Part shown: piece after piece, positions 62,517-64,000 of the stretch
Numbering within the stretch: position 1 is the stretch's first letter
How the letters are laid out: every line of letters starts with the position of its first letter
Source: Treponema sp.
GTDB lineage: Bacteria; Spirochaetota; Spirochaetia; Treponematales; Treponemataceae
NCBI GenBank assembly: GCA_024402695.1
Contig: JAKSTG010000012.1
Span: 1-64,000, forward strand
Reading direction: 5' to 3'
Length of the DNA stretch: 64,000 nucleotides
Position numbers and translations under genes: made by a program
Notes under the pieces: generated by a model
The model's database searches: none
The model's input: only the letters and a program-made list of their open reading frames with translations
What the model was told of the DNA's origin: nothing

Positions 62517-64000
62517 ATGTACGATTTTAAAAATATTGAACCTAAATGGCAGAAATACTGGGCGGACAACAAAACCTTCCGCGTAACAGAGGACGAATCT
62601 ATTCCGGCAGAAAAACGCCGCTATATTCTTGATATGTTCCCTTACCCTTCAGGAGCCGGACTTCACGTAGGTCACCCGGAAGGATATACAGCTACAGACA
62701 TCTACTGCCGCTACCTTCGCATGAAAGGATACAATGTCCTGCATCCTATGGGATACGATGCTTTCGGTCTTCCTGCAGAAAACTATGCAATCAAAACAGG
62801 AACACATCCTTCAATCACAACAAACCAGAATATCGATAACTTCACACGTCAGATCAAGGCTCTCGGATTCTCTTATGACTGGGACCGCTGCATTTCTACA
62901 TGTGAACCTGAATATTACAAATGGACTCAGTGGATTTTCCTTCAGCTCTACAAAAAAGGACTTGCTTACGAAGCAGAAACACCAATCAACTGGTGTCCTT
63001 CATGTCTCACAGGTCTTGCCAACGAAGAAGTTAAAGAAGGCAAATGTGAACGCTGTGGTGCCATCGTAACACACAAAACAATCCGTCAGTGGATTCTTAA
63101 AATCACTGAATACGCAGAACGTCTCCTTGAAGACTTGGACAGCCTTGACTGGCCAGAAAGCGTAAAACTCATGCAGAAAAACTGGATCGGTAAATCTTTC
63201 GGTGCAGAAGTTGATTTTGAAGTTGCTAAAGCAGACGGAACTGGAAGCGGAGAAAAACTGACAGTTTACACAACCCGCTGTGACACACTCTTTGGTGCAA
63301 CCTACATGGTTGTGGCTCCAGAACATCCACTGGTTTCAAAAATCACAACTCCAGAACAGAAAGACGCAGTTGCCGCATATCTTGATGAAGCCGCTAAAAA
63401 ATCTGACCTTCAGCGTACAGACCTGAACAAAGACAAGACTGGTGTATTCTCAGGAAGCTATGCTATCAACCCTGTAAATGGAACACTTATCCCAATCTGG
63501 ATTGCAGACTATGTTCTCATTTCTTACGGTACAGGTGCCATTATGGCCGTTCCTGCCCACGATGACCGTGACTGGGAATTCGCAAAGAAATTCAATCTGC
63601 CAATCATCGAAGTTCTCAAATCTGAAGTTGATGTTCAGACACAGGCTTGGACTCAGGACGGTGTTCATGTAAACTCAGGTTTCGTAGACGGACTGAATAA
63701 AAAAGACGCTATTGCCAAAATGATTGAATTCCTTGAAGAAAAGAAAATCGGTAAGGCAACAGTAAACTACAAGCTCCGCGACTGGATCTTCAGCCGTCAG
63801 CGCTACTGGGGTGAACCAATTCCTCTCGTACACTGTGAAAAATGTGGAACAGTTGCAGTTCCAGAAGACCAGCTCCCAGTTGAACTTCCAAACGTAAAAT
63901 CATACCAGCCAACAGGAACAGGTGAATCTCCACTGGCAGCCATTGAAGAATGGGTAAACTGCACATGTCCTGAATGTGACGGAAAAGCTAAACGCGAAAC
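62517..64000 (+). CDS. leuS: leucyl-tRNA synthetase, 5' part (cut by window end)
   Basis: The first 494 codons of a class I synthetase charging tRNA-Leu; the gene runs off the window. HIGH motif in [10 protein letters not shown] within [12 protein letters not shown], then [11 protein letters not shown] and CERCGA (zinc-binding cysteines), the editing domain with [12 protein letters not shown] and the later [37 protein letters not shown]. The KMSKS part lies beyond the edge. The start ATG has AGGAG nine bases upstream. Confidence 0.97.
   Translation, partial: MYDFKNIEPKWQKYWADNKTFRVTEDESIPAEKRRYILDMFPYPSGAGLHVGHPEGYTATDIYCRYLRMKGYNVLHPMGYDAFGLPAENYAIKTGTHPSITTNQNIDNFTRQIKALGFSYDWDRCISTCEPEYYKWTQWIFLQLYKKGLAYEAETPINWCPSCLTGLANEEVKEGKCERCGAIVTHKTIRQWILKITEYAERLLEDLDSLDWPESVKLMQKNWIGKSFGAEVDFEVAKADGTGSGEKLTVYTTRCDTLFGATYMVVAPEHPLVSKITTPEQKDAVAAYLDEAAKKSDLQRTDLNKDKTGVFSGSYAINPVNGTLIPIWIADYVLISYGTGAIMAVPAHDDRDWEFAKKFNLPIIEVLKSEVDVQTQAWTQDGVHVNSGFVDGLNKKDAIAKMIEFLEEKKIGKATVNYKLRDWIFSRQRYWGEPIPLVHCEKCGTVAVPEDQLPVELPNVKSYQPTGTGESPLAAIEEWVNCTCPECDGKAKRE

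Noticed and set aside
1..64000. tRNA, rRNA, CRISPR, riboswitch or insertion-sequence features
   Set aside because: Intergenic gaps are short and none showed cloverleaf, spacer-repeat, aptamer or transposase signatures by eye. A covariance-model scan would be needed for small RNAs.

Overview
The window looks like chromosomal DNA of a carbohydrate-fermenting Treponema (Spirochaetota), probably gut- or rumen-associated. The reasons are a large TPR protein resembling the spirochaete periplasmic flagellar collar protein FlcA (36.8-40.5 kb), a secreted protein of a type I associate with treponemes (42.0-42.7 kb), many lipoproteins with loose spirochaete-style lipoboxes, and a plant cell-wall sugar economy of xylan, uronate and galactoside enzymes. 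This assignment is inference from gene content. I saw no rRNA, tRNA, CRISPR array or insertion sequence.

Layout. 0-2.2 kb: dksA-like, infA and tyrS. 2.2-7.2 kb: serine hydrolase lipoprotein, a membrane-anchored MutS-type ATPase, and a restriction-modification relic in which the methyltransferase survives and the putative nuclease is reduced to two out-of-frame ends. 7.2-10.4 kb: Na/phosphate symporter with PhoU domain, unknown lipoprotein, YfcE-like phosphodiesterase. 10.4-27.1 kb: hexuronate and hemicellulose region. The operon uxaC - M16 peptidase - kdgA - kdgK, the pair uxuB - lipid kinase, and uxuA give the route from glucuronate/galacturonate through mannonate or altronate-type intermediates to KDG and KDPG. 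GH13, GH10 xylanase and GH35 beta-galactosidase genes lie between them. No altronate enzymes and no uronate or sugar transporter are in the window. 27.2-36.7 kb: tpiA, addB-addA, DEAD-box helicase. 36.8-46.2 kb: FlcA-like protein, SEC59-type kinase, several membrane or secreted proteins, U32 protein. 46.2-50.3 kb: ssb, ROK regulator, S1-domain protein, DtxR-type regulator, membrane protein. 50.3-62.4 kb: one uninterrupted minus-strand array of nine genes with gaps of 21 bp or less. It holds a tripartite RND efflux pump with an extra lipoprotein, a CE2-like esterase, a DUF2974-type hydrolase, an FHA protein, a PPP-like phosphatase and a transmembrane Ser/Thr kinase. 62.5 kb to the end: 5' part of leuS.

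The most interesting signals are: (1) a shared 17-bp element with core ACTAG/CTAGTATG upstream of uxaC, uxuB, uxuA and the xylanase, which looks like the operator of an uncharacterised uronate/xylan regulon; (2) the nine-gene array joining an export pump to a kinase-phosphatase-FHA module whose FHA protein has a GarA-like N-terminal threonine cluster; (3) a set of genes without Shine-Dalgarno sequences whose -10 hexamer sits 6-9 bp from the start codon, suggesting leaderless mRNAs; (4) a 27-bp perfect palindrome covering the -10 and start codon of the GH35 gene; (5) degenerate or reduced enzymes: an FtsH-like protein without protease domain, a lipid kinase with GGGGT for GGDGT, and the restriction enzyme relic.
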